From the NCBI RefSeq assembly GCF_013184775.1, contig NZ_JAATVV010000012.1, forward strand, positions 62,001-126,000: a stretch of 64,000 bases of DNA, given 5' to 3'. Shown here one piece after another: positions 1 to 8,475 of the stretch. The position numbers and the translations under genes were made by a program. The number at the start of each line of letters is the position of its first letter. Within the stretch, counting starts at the first letter, position 1. This DNA is from Martelella sp. HB161492 (GTDB taxonomy: Bacteria > Pseudomonadota > Alphaproteobacteria > Rhizobiales > Rhizobiaceae). Under the pieces are notes generated by a model. That model saw nothing but the letters and a program-made list of their open reading frames with translations, ran no database searches and was not told the origin of the DNA.

Positions 1-70
1 CAGAATAGAGATGGTGACACCTCCCTTGTGTGGCCGGCGCGAAGGGCAGCGCCCGGCGCGCGCCATGCTC

Positions 71-580
71 CTAGTAATAGGGTGAGAAGCACTGCTGCCG
101 CGGACCACCATAGGACTGGAACGTATTGTCGGCGGGGCGATAGGACCGGTAGGCCTCGGCACACCAGTCGTAGTGACGCGGATTGATGCCGCTGGTGATC
201 GGCGCGGTGAACTGATTGCTGGTGTTGTTCGATGCGGCGATGACACCGCCCAGGATCAGTGCACCCGCCCCCAGCACGGCAGCGGGGACCCAGTCATCAT
301 CTCTGCCGTCGCTTCTGTACCGTTCGGGCGGGGGTGGAGGAAGATCGCGGTAATAATAGTCGTCCTCGTAGTAATAGTAGCCCGGCTCCTCATACCAGTA
401 GCCCGCCCTGGGCCCGTCGTACCAATAGCCGCCCCGCGACTGTACCTTGATCACATGCTGAGCGCTGCCAGTGCCAGGCGCCGCGGCGAGCGGCATTGCT
501 TGGGCTGGCGCCGTGGTCTGCGTGACGAACACCAGCGCCAAGCCGCCAATGAGAGATCTTGCTGCATTTCCGGTCATCAT
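71..580 (-). CDS. BA14K-family exported protein
   Basis: This is a small secreted protein of unknown molecular role. The C-terminal 35 residues have the BA14K-type pattern: a WC followed by a Tyr/Arg-rich segment, then a GPRQQC motif close to the stop. The middle is Tyr-, Pro- and Asp-rich and is followed by a Gly/Ala hydrophobic stretch that could be a membrane segment. The frame is open to 652, but the start MMTGNAARS at 580 is preferred because it begins directly with a signal peptide (hydrophobic core followed by AQA). BA14K proteins were first described as immunoreactive proteins in Brucella and are common in Hyphomicrobiales; no biochemical function is assigned here. Confidence 0.75.
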   Translation of the reverse strand: MMTGNAARSLIGGLALVFVTQTTAPAQAMPLAAAPGTGSAQHVIKVQSRGGYWYDGPRAGYWYEEPGYYYYEDDYYYRDLPPPPPERYRSDGRDDDWVPAAVLGAGALILGGVIAASNNTSNQFTAPITSGINPRHYDWCAEAYRSYRPADNTFQSYGGPRQQCFSPYY

Positions 581-754
581 CAATGGTCCGTCGGTTCGAG
601 AGATGAAAGCACAATCCGCGACTGGCGGAAGAGACCGGCGCGTCTGCCTCACGACAAGATCAGCAAAGGAACCGGCTCCAGCTCGGCTCTAGCGACCTAA
701 GCAGACGAATTGCGGGCCTTTTCCCGGCATTGATGAAATATAAGGAAACAATAA

Positions 755-778
755 GGGCGCCACCCTTCGGCGACGCCC
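755..778 (-). terminator. Rho-independent-like terminator of siderophore-binding-protein gene
   Basis: A GC-rich stem (GGGCG at 755-759 pairing with CGCCC at 774-778, extended by inner pairs) lies 37 bases past the stop of the binding-protein gene. On the minus strand it is followed by a T-rich run (TTATTGTTTCC). Confidence 0.6.
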
Positions 779-814
779 TCCCTGGCTGTCTGCACTGTCG
801 GCGGTGATGGCCGG

Positions 815-1747
815 TCAGTCTTTTGCCTCGCCCTTCAGCCGTGCGGCGACCTGATCCACCAGCGCCTGTTCCGCATAAAGTCCACCTGTCGTCAGATAAA
901 GCAGACCGCCATCGGGATAGATGACCTGCCCCTTTTTCCAGGCGGTGGTCTGGTCGACGAGATCATTGTCGAGCAGCACCGAAGCCGCAGTGCCGGTCTG
1001 GCCGATCGTGGCGTCGCGATCGAGGACATAGAGCCAGTCCGGATTGGTCTTCAGAATATATTCGAAGGAAACCGCCTGCCCGTGCGTGCCGACATCGAGG
1101 CCCGGATCGGCAGCCGCAAAGCCATAGAGATCATAGACATTGCCAAAACGCGAACCAGGCCCGAAAGCCGAGACCTTGCCGCCGGTGGTCAGCAGCACCA
1201 GTGCCGTACCGGCATTCTCCGTCAGTCCCTGCAGCGCGGTCACGGATTGTTCAAGCGCCGAAATCCTTGCCTCAACCTCGTCCTGGCGGTCAAAGATCTG
1301 GCCGAGCGTGCGGGCATTGGCCTCAACGCTGTCAAGGAAGTGCGCATTGTCGATGGTCAGGTCGATGGTCGGTGCAATCTTCGCCAGATCGGCATATTTC
1401 GGCTGCGAACGGCCGGCGACAATGATGAGATCCGGCTGAAGCGCATTGACCGCCTCGAAGTCCGGTTCGAACAGCGAGCCGACCTTGTCATAATCATCGC
1501 CGGCATATTGCTTCAGTTCGTCCGGCAATGGTGCACTCGGGACACCGGCCACTTTCACATCCAGTGCATTCAGCGTGTCCAGCGAGGCAAGATCGAAAAC
1601 AACCACAGTCTTGGGATCACGCTCGACCTGCGTTGTGCCACTGGCATGGGTGACCGAGATCATTTCAGCAAGCGAGGGCAGCGCGGTGAAGGCCCAAAGG
1701 GCCGCCGCAAGAGACAGGCGGCTGAGGGCAGACGGTATCAGGGACAA
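815..1747 (-). CDS. siderophore ABC transporter periplasmic substrate-binding protein
   Basis: This is a periplasmic binding protein for a ferric-siderophore ABC importer of the FatB/CeuE/YclQ type. It starts with a signal peptide (cleavage after ALPSLA), followed by the class III binding fold: an N-terminal lobe with VVVFDLASLDTL and VGSLFEPDFEAV, a long helical linker around residues 130-175, and a C-terminal lobe. The length of 310 residues is usual for the family. The start is TTG at 1747, chosen because GGAG lies 8 bases upstream and the signal peptide begins there. The gene lies downstream of the MFS gene on the same strand, and the partner permease/ATPase genes are transcribed divergently. 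No TonB-dependent receptor gene is in the window, so the siderophore is unknown. Confidence 0.9.
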   Translation of the reverse strand: MSLIPSALSRLSLAAALWAFTALPSLAEMISVTHASGTTQVERDPKTVVVFDLASLDTLNALDVKVAGVPSAPLPDELKQYAGDDYDKVGSLFEPDFEAVNALQPDLIIVAGRSQPKYADLAKIAPTIDLTIDNAHFLDSVEANARTLGQIFDRQDEVEARISALEQSVTALQGLTENAGTALVLLTTGGKVSAFGPGSRFGNVYDLYGFAAADPGLDVGTHGQAVSFEYILKTNPDWLYVLDRDATIGQTGTAASVLLDNDLVDQTTAWKKGQVIYPDGGLLYLTTGGLYAEQALVDQVAARLKGEAKD

Positions 1748-1773
1748 GGGTGCTTCTCCTATTCTTGACTTTA

Positions 1774-1799
1774 TTCATCAACATATTGAAACCGATGAA
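1774..1799. promoter_or_regulatory. inverted repeat upstream of siderophore-binding-protein gene
   Basis: TTCATC (1774-1779) and GATGAA (1794-1799) form a spaced inverted repeat just upstream of the TTG start, between this gene and the MFS gene. It could be an operator for an iron regulator, but it does not match an Irr or Fur box that I can recognise. The call rests on symmetry alone. Confidence 0.25.
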
Positions 1800-1829
1800 C
1801 AAGGCAAGATCGGAGATCCGTTTTTCACC

Positions 1830-3050
1830 TCACATTTGCGTGCCCGGTCTGAGGGCGGAACGTGCCCTGAGCCCAGCCAGACACCAGACGGCGGTGAGCG
1901 CAACAAGTGCCAACATGACAACAGCGACCAGAGCCACCACGAAACCCAGTCTGGCAAGACAAAGACTGAAAAGCAGCGGCGCCACTGCCGTTGCAAGATT
2001 TTGCGGCAGAGCAATCCGCCCGGCCATCAGCGCATATTCACCCGGGGCAAAAAAGCCGAGTGGCAGAACGGCCCGCGAGACCGCCCCCATGCCTGAACCG
2101 AAACCGTAAAGCAGCACGAAGGCTATGGCTGCGGCTGGTGAAGGCGCGAGGACGATAGCGACCACGCCCCCCAGAAGCGGCAGAGATCCCGCCAGAAAGG
2201 CCGCCGGCAGCGGATCATCATTGCGCCCGATGAAAAGATCGGCAGCGCGGGCGGAAATACCGAGAAACGAACGCATGGAGGCGAGCGACAACGCAAGCGC
2301 CGGACCTGCGCCAGCAAGGCCGAGAAGTTCGATCAGCGACGGTGAAATACCGAAACCGATAATGCTGAAGGCCGTTGAGAACAGGGCGATCAGCACAAAG
2401 GCGCGCCGCTTTTCTCGTGCCGGAAGCAATAAGGGCATCTGGGCAGCATCGCGGCCTTGCGCCGCTGTCCTTGCCGGACGGGGGCCCGGTCCGAAAAAAT
2501 TGAGTGGCGCTGCGATGAAAAGCAGGAGCCCTGCACCGACAAAAAGCGCCGTTCGCCAACCGGCATTTTCAACGACGAAGCTGAAGAGCGGCCAGGCAAA
2601 CCCGGCCGACATGCCGGTAACAATCATCATCAGCCCGATCGCGCGCCGTGCATGGCGACCCTCCCGCTCGACAATCGCGGCATAGGCAGGATTGGAAAGC
2701 GCAAAGGCTCCACCAAGTCCGATCACCCCCCAGGCGGCGAAATAGCCAATGGGGCCATGGCAGGCTGCGAGCAGAACAAGGCCCAGCGCCATCACCACCG
2801 CACCCGCCGACAGGAAAGGCCTTGCGCCATAACGTGTAACCAGCCGCCCGACCGGTGGTCCGGCGACAGCCAGAACCAGCATGAAAAGCGTAAGCCCGCC
2901 GAAAAGCAGGTCATAAGCGATACCGAGTGCTTCGCCCATCGGGCGCGCCGTAACGGACAACATGTCAAAGCCCGCGCCCCAGCCGATCAGCTGCCCCACG
3001 GCCAGACTTCCGATCAGGCGCGTGCGCCCCGATGATATGCTCAGCCCCAT
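1830..3050 (-). CDS. MFS transporter, probably siderophore-linked
   Basis: This is a major facilitator superfamily permease with about 12 hydrophobic segments and a typical loop 2-3 region (GRLVTRYGARPFL). It ends with a basic tail. The frame is open to 3107, but the start at 3050 (MGLSISSGR) is preferred: it has a GGGGAGA ribosome site 5 bases upstream, and the longer start would overlap an operator-like palindrome at 3106-3123. It is followed after about 80 bases by the siderophore-binding-protein gene and is divergent from the permease genes. A role in moving a siderophore or iron chelate across the inner membrane is inferred from context only. Confidence 0.75.
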   Translation of the reverse strand: MGLSISSGRTRLIGSLAVGQLIGWGAGFDMLSVTARPMGEALGIAYDLLFGGLTLFMLVLAVAGPPVGRLVTRYGARPFLSAGAVVMALGLVLLAACHGPIGYFAAWGVIGLGGAFALSNPAYAAIVEREGRHARRAIGLMMIVTGMSAGFAWPLFSFVVENAGWRTALFVGAGLLLFIAAPLNFFGPGPRPARTAAQGRDAAQMPLLLPAREKRRAFVLIALFSTAFSIIGFGISPSLIELLGLAGAGPALALSLASMRSFLGISARAADLFIGRNDDPLPAAFLAGSLPLLGGVVAIVLAPSPAAAIAFVLLYGFGSGMGAVSRAVLPLGFFAPGEYALMAGRIALPQNLATAVAPLLFSLCLARLGFVVALVAVVMLALVALTAVWCLAGLRARSALRPGTQM

Positions 3051-3105
3051 ACGGTCTCCCCTGCTCGCAACACACGATCTCCTGAGATGTGCTTGACCTG
3101 TTGCC

Positions 3106-3123
3106 ATCTTATATCCATAAGAT
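3106..3123. promoter_or_regulatory. perfect palindrome between divergent siderophore-uptake units
   Basis: ATCTTAT and ATAAGAT are perfect 7-base arms around an ATCC spacer. The site lies 20 bases before the permease start at 3144 and 55 bases before the MFS start. This is the expected place for an operator controlling both divergent units, probably in response to iron. The cognate regulator is not identifiable from the window. Confidence 0.5.
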
Positions 3124-3143
3124 GACGAAAATAGTTGACTTCA

Positions 3144-4103
3144 ATGCTCAGAATTTCGATCGCCGTTCCGCTTTCACTGATCCTGATCGCCGCCAGCCTG
3201 CTGACCGGCGCGGGATCGGTATCGCTATCCTCGCTTCTTGCCGGCGGCAGTGATAACACTGCCCTGATCCTCGTTGCCAGCCGCCTGCCGCGCACGCTGG
3301 CACTGATCCTCGCTGGCGGCAGTCTGGCGATTGCCGGCACCATCATGCAGATGCTGACACAAAACCGTTTCGTCGAGCCATCGACGGCAGGCACGACGGA
3401 ATCAGCCGCTCTTGGCATGCTGACAGCGATGCTGATCTTCCCGGGCATGCCGGTGATCGGGAAAATGGTCTTTGCCGCGCTTTTCGCGCTGGCCGGTACC
3501 GCGCTGTTTTTGCAGCTGGTACGCCGCATTCCCGCCCGCTCAGTGCTGATGGTGCCGCTGACGGGCATCATGCTGGCGGGCATCATCGGCGCAGTGACGA
3601 GCTTTCTGGCCTATCGCTTCGACATGCTGCAATCGCTTGGTGCCTGGTCCAACGGCGATTTTTCCATGATTCTGCGCGGTCGCTACGAACTCCTGTGGAT
3701 CGGACTGGCGCTGGCCATTCTCGCCTATTTCACGGCAGCCCGGTTCACCCTGGCAGGGCTCGGCGAAGCGGTGGCCGTCAGCGCCGGTCTCAATTACCGC
3801 CGGGCCATGCTGATTGGCCTCGCCATCGTCGCGCTCGCCTCCGCTTCCGTGGTGGTCACGGTCGGCACCATTCCTTTCGTCGGCCTGATCGTGCCCAATG
3901 TCGTCAGCCTGATCTTTGGCGACAATCTTCGCAAGACGCTGCCGATCATCGCCTTCGGCGGGGCAGCGCTGGTGCTTGCCTGCGATATCCTCGGCCGGCT
4001 GCTGATCGCCCCCTATGAGATCCCGGTCGGTACCATGATGGGCATTATCGGCTCGATGACCTTCCTTTATCTTCTGCTGCGGCGAGGTGCCCATGCTGGC
4101 TGA
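3144..4103 (+). CDS. iron-siderophore ABC transporter permease (FecCD family, YclN-like)
   Basis: This is an inner-membrane permease of a ferric-siderophore importer. It is strongly hydrophobic along its whole length and carries FecCD signatures: RLPRTLALILAGGSLAIAG near residue 45 and the EAA-like cytoplasmic loop followed by GTIPFVGLIVPN around residue 247. Its 319 residues fit the family. An in-frame TTG lies at 3135, but ATG at 3144 fits better. The next permease overlaps its 3' end, so the two are translationally coupled. They would form a heterodimer served by the ATPase at 5058. Confidence 0.9.
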   Translation: MLRISIAVPLSLILIAASLLTGAGSVSLSSLLAGGSDNTALILVASRLPRTLALILAGGSLAIAGTIMQMLTQNRFVEPSTAGTTESAALGMLTAMLIFPGMPVIGKMVFAALFALAGTALFLQLVRRIPARSVLMVPLTGIMLAGIIGAVTSFLAYRFDMLQSLGAWSNGDFSMILRGRYELLWIGLALAILAYFTAARFTLAGLGEAVAVSAGLNYRRAMLIGLAIVALASASVVVTVGTIPFVGLIVPNVVSLIFGDNLRKTLPIIAFGGAALVLACDILGRLLIAPYEIPVGTMMGIIGSMTFLYLLLRRGAHAG

Positions 4104-5061
4104 TCCGCGCCGCCGCAAAGCCATCATCACCCTCAGCCTGCTGGGCGTGGCGACATTGATTGCCATTGCACTGTTCATGACGCTGGGTGCAAAAGGGTCG
4201 TGGTCCTTTGTACTGGCCTTCCGTGGCGAGAAACTCGCGGCCCTTCTGCTGGTCGCCTATGCCATCGCCGTTTCGACCGTGCTGTTCCAGACGGTCGTCG
4301 CCAACCGCATCCTGACGCCGGCGATCATGGGTTTTGACGCGCTCTATGTTCTGCTGCAGACCGTCCTGGTGTTTCTGTTCGGGGCGGCGGGCTTCTCCAC
4401 GCTGGATCCGAGGCTGCTCTTCCTCGTCGAAACGGCGGCGATGCTGGTGTTTTCACTGCTGCTGTTCCGCTTCCTGTTTGCCGGAACGCGCCGCAGCCTG
4501 CATCTCATCATGCTGGTCGGCATTCTGTTCGGCGGTCTGTTCCGCAGCCTGGCAAGCTTTCTGCAAAGGCTGATCGAACCGACCGATTTCATGGTGCTGC
4601 AGGACAGCTTCTTCGCCAGTTTCAATGGCGTCGATGCCAGTCTGCTTGGCATTTCCGCCATCACCATCCTTGCCGCCTCACTGATCGCTTTCCGTTTTCT
4701 GCCCGAACTCGACATTCTGCTGACCGGCCGCGAGACGGCAATCAGCCTCGGCATTGCCCATGACCGGCTTGTCACGATCACGCTGATCGTTGTGACGGTA
4801 TTAGTCTCGGTTTCGACCGCATTGGTCGGGCCCGTCACGTTTTTCGGTCTGCTGGTGGCCAATCTGGCCTATATCATCCTGCCGGGCGGAAGACACCGGC
4901 TGGTGCTGCCGACGGCGGTACTGATCGCGGCACTGACGCTTGTCGGCGGTCAGACGCTGCTGGAACGGGTGTTTGATTTCAACTCCGCCCTTTCGATCAT
5001 CATCGAATTTGCCGGCGGGATCGTCTTCATCCTTCTTCTGCTCAAGGGAGTGGCACGATGA
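4093..5061 (+). CDS. iron-siderophore ABC transporter permease (FecCD family, YclO-like)
   Basis: This is the second permease of the ferric-siderophore importer. It is hydrophobic throughout, with FecCD-type LVGPVTFFGLLVANLAYI near residue 245. It starts inside the preceding gene (ATG at 4093; a GTG at 4087 is also possible) and overlaps the ATPase start by four bases (ATGA), indicating one coupled operon of permease-permease-ATPase. It differs enough from its neighbour that a heterodimer is expected, as in the Bacillus YclNOPQ petrobactin system; the actual ligand is unknown. Confidence 0.9.
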   Translation: MLADPRRRKAIITLSLLGVATLIAIALFMTLGAKGSWSFVLAFRGEKLAALLLVAYAIAVSTVLFQTVVANRILTPAIMGFDALYVLLQTVLVFLFGAAGFSTLDPRLLFLVETAAMLVFSLLLFRFLFAGTRRSLHLIMLVGILFGGLFRSLASFLQRLIEPTDFMVLQDSFFASFNGVDASLLGISAITILAASLIAFRFLPELDILLTGRETAISLGIAHDRLVTITLIVVTVLVSVSTALVGPVTFFGLLVANLAYIILPGGRHRLVLPTAVLIAALTLVGGQTLLERVFDFNSALSIIIEFAGGIVFILLLLKGVAR

Positions 5062-5816
5062 TCACCATTGACCGCATCAGCAAAAGCTACGGTGAAACGA
5101 AGGTGCTCGACGATGTCACGCTTGCGATCCCCAAAGGTGGCGTCACCAGTATTATCGGGCCGAATGGTGCCGGAAAATCGACCCTGCTTGCCATTGTTGC
5201 ACGCCTGCTGAAACCGGATACGGGCCACGTCACCGTCAGTGGTCTGAATGTCTTTGAAAGCGATGATCGCAAGCTCGCCCGCACGCTGTCGATCATGCGG
5301 CAGGACAATCACATTGCGGCACGGCTGACGGTCGAGGACCTCGTCGGATTTGGCCGCTTTGCCTGGTCACGCGGCCGCATGACGGCCGAGGATCGCGATC
5401 ACGTTGCCCGTGCCATGGCTGTGACTGACCTGACCCCGTTCGCGGACCGCTATCTCGACCAGCTTTCCGGCGGTCAGCGCCAGCGCGCGTTTTTCGCCAT
5501 GGTGCTGGCGCAGGATACCGAGGTGATGCTGTTCGACGAACCGCTCAACAATCTCGACATGAAACATGCCGTCGCGACCATGCGGCTGATCCGCCGCATG
5601 GCGGGCGAATTTGGCAAGACGGTGGTTCTTGTGGTGCACGACATCAATTTCGCCGCGGCCTATTCCGACAGGCTCGTGGCGATGCGCGATGGCCGGTTCT
5701 TCGCGGAAGGCACGCCCGACGCGATCGTCCGGGAAGACGTGCTGGAAGCGATTTTCGATACGCAATTTGCCGTCCGCGATTTCGGCGGACGGCGCATTGT
5801 CGATTTTTACAGCTGA
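5058..5816 (+). CDS. iron-siderophore ABC transporter ATP-binding protein
   Basis: This is the cytoplasmic ATPase of the siderophore importer. It has all ABC motifs in order: Walker A GPNGAGKST (about residue 35), Q-loop MRQDN, signature LSGGQRQRAF (about 137), Walker B VMLFDEPLNNLD (about 157) and the H-loop VVHDINFA (about 192). The family usually has LSGGQRQ followed by a Walker B of this form, and 252 residues is normal. The ATG overlaps the stop of the upstream permease. The stop lies 3 bases from the convergent small exported protein. Confidence 0.95.
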   Translation: MITIDRISKSYGETKVLDDVTLAIPKGGVTSIIGPNGAGKSTLLAIVARLLKPDTGHVTVSGLNVFESDDRKLARTLSIMRQDNHIAARLTVEDLVGFGRFAWSRGRMTAEDRDHVARAMAVTDLTPFADRYLDQLSGGQRQRAFFAMVLAQDTEVMLFDEPLNNLDMKHAVATMRLIRRMAGEFGKTVVLVVHDINFAAAYSDRLVAMRDGRFFAEGTPDAIVREDVLEAIFDTQFAVRDFGGRRIVDFYS

Positions 5817-5819
5817 CCC

Positions 5820-6197
5820 TCAGTCGCCGTCCTTCTTTTCGGTGTCCTGCAGGTTCTTTTCCAGCGACTGGGCCTCAGGTGTCTGCTCGACTTCCTTCAG
5901 CAGCGTGCCCTTCGGCTCGCCCGGCATGTCACCCTCATCGTCATCCTCTTTGACGTCAACGCCATCCACAGGTGGCAGCGTATCGTCCGTTTCCGCATTG
6001 CAGGGCGGCAGCGGTGCATCACCGCAAGGCCCGGGCGGTCCGGCCTGCACGCGCGTATGCAGCGTGTCGTCGACTTCAGGTTGCAAAACCACTCCGACTG
6101 GAGACATGGCGAAAACAGCACCGGCCTGAAATACGAAAATTGTCGCAACAGCCGATAGCGTTGCAATCTTATAGCGATAGGTCACGTCCCGCTCCAC
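5820..6197 (-). CDS. small exported acidic protein of unknown function
   Basis: I do not recognise this protein. The N-terminus is basic followed by a hydrophobic core ending AVFA, consistent with a signal peptide of about 30 residues. The mature part is acidic and Pro-rich, with two cysteines near residues 58 and 66 (GPCG, PPCN) that could form a disulfide, and ends in a charged Glu/Lys/Asp tail. It is convergent with the siderophore ATPase and has its own upstream region at 6198-6253. Codon use and a clean signal peptide support a real gene. Confidence 0.6.
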   Translation of the reverse strand: MERDVTYRYKIATLSAVATIFVFQAGAVFAMSPVGVVLQPEVDDTLHTRVQAGPPGPCGDAPLPPCNAETDDTLPPVDGVDVKEDDDEGDMPGEPKGTLLKEVEQTPEAQSLEKNLQDTEKKDGD

Positions 6198-6253
6198 ATA
6201 CCAACGAACATTATGAGAAACCTAGCACAAGGCATAAGCGCATATCCAGCGCC

Positions 6254-7288
6254 TTACGAGCCCTGTTCCAGCCCGATCAGAACATTGGCGACATTATAGC
6301 CAATCTCCGCCACGCCATAGCCGCCTTCCATCACGACGGCGACCGGCAGACCAAGCCCTGCAATCATCGCTCCCATCTCCAGATAATCGTCTGTTGCCAG
6401 CCTGAAAAAGGAGATCGGATCTTTCTCGAAGGTATCGACACCAAGCGACAGGACAAGCGCATCCGCGCCATAGCCGGCGATGCGCTTCAATGCCAGTGCC
6501 AGCGTTTCGCGATAGGCCGGCCAGCCCGTTCCACGGGGCATCGGATAATTGACATTGCAACCGAGACCGGCGCCTGTGCCCTTCTCCTCTGCAAACCCCC
6601 AGAAATAGGGAAAGGCATCCTCCGGCTCGCCATGCAGCGAGACAAAGAGAATATCGCCGCGGGCATAGGTGACATCCTGGGTGCCGTTGCCATGGTGGAA
6701 ATCGACATCGAGGATCGCCACCTTGTCCGCGCCCTTGTCCAGCAGACGCTGGGCCGCGATGGCGGCATTGTTCAGGAAGCAATAGCCGCCGAACAGATCA
6801 ATGCCGGCATGATGGCCGGGCGGACGGCTGAGCGAAAAGGCAAAGCGATTGGACGCGGCCAGCCAGTCGGCAGCAGAGAGCGCGCAATCCTTGGCAGCGG
6901 CAACCGCCCGCCAGGTTCCCTCGGTAATCGAGGTTTCGCAGGAATTGGCATAATAGCCGAGCATGCCGTCGATGTTTTTCGGCGGGCGGGCGTGATCGGA
7001 ACGGCGCACCTGCAGCGAAACCGGGATCGCCTCGGTGGCAAAACCGGCATCACGCCAGAGCACCCATGCCTTTTGCAGGAAATCGACATAGCCGGCATCA
7101 TGGAGCTTCAGCGGCACGGAGAGGTCGTATTGCGCCGGTGCGGCGACATCGGCAAAGCCCTTTTCGCGCACCGCCGCCAGGATCCACTCGGCACGAAACG
7201 GCCCCTCGAAGGGTTTTGCCAGTTCACCGCCGTGAAGCTCCGTCTTCGCATCGCGGAACTTGTGATCTTCGGAATAAAATACGCGCAT
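6254..7288 (-). CDS. aphA: acetylpolyamine amidohydrolase (histone-deacetylase family)
   Basis: This is a zinc hydrolase predicted to remove acetyl groups from acetylated polyamines such as acetylputrescine. It shows the histone-deacetylase-fold signatures: SLSRPPGHHAG with the paired active-site histidines, the zinc-binding ILDVDFHHGNGTQD, and the second Asp ligand in SLGVDTFEKDP, then the C-terminal MEGGYG with GGY that supplies the catalytic Tyr. The start MRVFYSEDHKFR at 7288 matches the N-terminus known for Mycoplana AphA, so the longer frame to 7318 is not used. It is downstream of a GNAT acetyltransferase and an XRE-cupin regulator on the same strand, which fits acetylation-linked polyamine metabolism. 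Confidence 0.85.
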   Translation of the reverse strand: MRVFYSEDHKFRDAKTELHGGELAKPFEGPFRAEWILAAVREKGFADVAAPAQYDLSVPLKLHDAGYVDFLQKAWVLWRDAGFATEAIPVSLQVRRSDHARPPKNIDGMLGYYANSCETSITEGTWRAVAAAKDCALSAADWLAASNRFAFSLSRPPGHHAGIDLFGGYCFLNNAAIAAQRLLDKGADKVAILDVDFHHGNGTQDVTYARGDILFVSLHGEPEDAFPYFWGFAEEKGTGAGLGCNVNYPMPRGTGWPAYRETLALALKRIAGYGADALVLSLGVDTFEKDPISFFRLATDDYLEMGAMIAGLGLPVAVVMEGGYGVAEIGYNVANVLIGLEQGS

Positions 7289-7318
7289 CTTTCCCCTCTT
7301 GTGCGAACGCCTGTTCAA

Positions 7319-7334
7319 CCGGTTCTAGAACCGG
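7319..7334. promoter_or_regulatory. 16-base perfect palindrome upstream of aphA
   Basis: CCGGTTCTAGAACCGG is fully self-complementary and lies 30 bases before the aphA start, in the 71-base gap after the GNAT gene. It may be an operator, or a short hairpin in the operon mRNA. The upstream XRE-cupin regulator is a plausible binder by location only. Confidence 0.35.
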
Positions 7335-7359
7335 CGGGGCCACGGGGTAAAGACCTCCA

Positions 7360-7884
7360 TCAAACCTCAAGCTTTTTGTAGAAGAATGTCGTTCCGCAAT
7401 AGCCGCCATCCGGGTAGAGCGCGTAATCGGGAACCGTGCCGACCCGGGTCCAGCCAAGCCCGGGATAGATCGCTTCGGCGGTGGAGCCGGTCGCCGTATC
7501 AAGCACCAGAAGGAAGCGGCCCAGCCGCGCGCTTTCGGCTTCCGCAGCAGCCATCAATGCCCGGGCAAGGCCGCGGCCGCGCGCCGAGCGCAGCACAATC
7601 AGCTTCATCAGATCACCGCGATGCGGTTGATTGGGTTTTTGGGCAAAACCGATCTGCACCGTGCCGAGAATTTGCCCGGCATCTTCGGCAATCAGCAGGA
7701 TGTGACTGCCAGCCGCAACGCCCCTGGCCGTTTCGCGCCAGAACCTCTCCGCCGCAATGGCATCGAAGGGCGCCATGAACCCCATCGAGGCGTTGTCCTC
7801 GACGCTGTCTTCCAGCAGCGTGACCAGCCCCGGCACCGCATTAACGGCAGTTTCGGCATCAAGAAGACGAATTTCAGCCGTCAT
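7360..7884 (-). CDS. GNAT-family N-acetyltransferase
   Basis: This 174-residue single-domain acetyltransferase has the GNAT acetyl-CoA-binding motif A with LIVLRSARGRGLARALM (R-G-R-G-L-A type) around residues 94-110, preceded by beta-4 with GTVQIGF. It ends with the usual beta strands (GTTFFYKKLEV). A good ribosome site (AAGGGA) precedes the ATG. It sits 15 bases after the XRE-cupin gene and upstream of the acetylpolyamine amidohydrolase. The substrate is not shown by sequence; a polyamine or related amine would fit the neighbours. Confidence 0.8.
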   Translation of the reverse strand: MTAEIRLLDAETAVNAVPGLVTLLEDSVEDNASMGFMAPFDAIAAERFWRETARGVAAGSHILLIAEDAGQILGTVQIGFAQKPNQPHRGDLMKLIVLRSARGRGLARALMAAAEAESARLGRFLLVLDTATGSTAEAIYPGLGWTRVGTVPDYALYPDGGYCGTTFFYKKLEV

Positions 7885-7899
7885 GACGGTCCCTTTCCT

Positions 7900-8475
7900 T
7901 CACGCGCCACGCTCGATGATCACGGCGTAGCGCACATCTTCGGCAGTCAGGTTTTCAAAAGCATGGGTGATGGCGATGTCCATGAAGAGACAGTCCCCCG
8001 TCTCAAGGCGGTAATGCGCATCCCCGACACGCACCGCAAGCACGCCCTCCAGGACCCAGAGATATTGCCGCGTGCCCACAGCCCCCGGCTCCGGCGGGAA
8101 GAAGATGCGCGCACCGGCCGGAAAACGGACCGAGACGATATCGACATTCGACCCGACGCCGGACGGTGACACCGCACGGCGGATATAACCCGTTTCCGGA
8201 TCGCGCCAGACCGGCTGATCACCGTGCCGCGACAGCGGATCGACCGGCCGGTCGGCATCGGCGAAGAAATCGGACAAAGTCGTGCCGAGCGCCGCGCAAA
8301 GCTTGGCCAGAAGCAGTGCCGAAGGTGAGGCCTCAGCCCGCTCGATCCGCGAAATCATCGCCCGGCTGACGCCGGAGACATCCGCCAGCTGGTCAAGCGT
8401 CAGACTGCGCAGATTGCGCAGCCGTTTCAGGTTCACACCGATGGCGTGGTCAAAATTGTGATCCAGATCTTCCAT
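7900..8475 (-). CDS. XRE-family regulator with C-terminal cupin
   Basis: This is a one-component transcription regulator. Residues 10-65 form an XRE helix-turn-helix (LRNLRSLTLDQLADVSGVSRAMISRIERAEASPSALLLAKL region); residues about 110-190 form a cupin with a small-molecule pocket (GDCLFMD, ITHAFEN). This layout is shared with the PuuR group and similar regulators that sense polyamines or amino acids. As the first gene of a unit with a GNAT acetyltransferase and an acetylpolyamine amidohydrolase, it probably controls that unit, but the ligand is inferred. Confidence 0.85.
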   Translation of the reverse strand: MEDLDHNFDHAIGVNLKRLRNLRSLTLDQLADVSGVSRAMISRIERAEASPSALLLAKLCAALGTTLSDFFADADRPVDPLSRHGDQPVWRDPETGYIRRAVSPSGVGSNVDIVSVRFPAGARIFFPPEPGAVGTRQYLWVLEGVLAVRVGDAHYRLETGDCLFMDIAITHAFENLTAEDVRYAVIIERGA

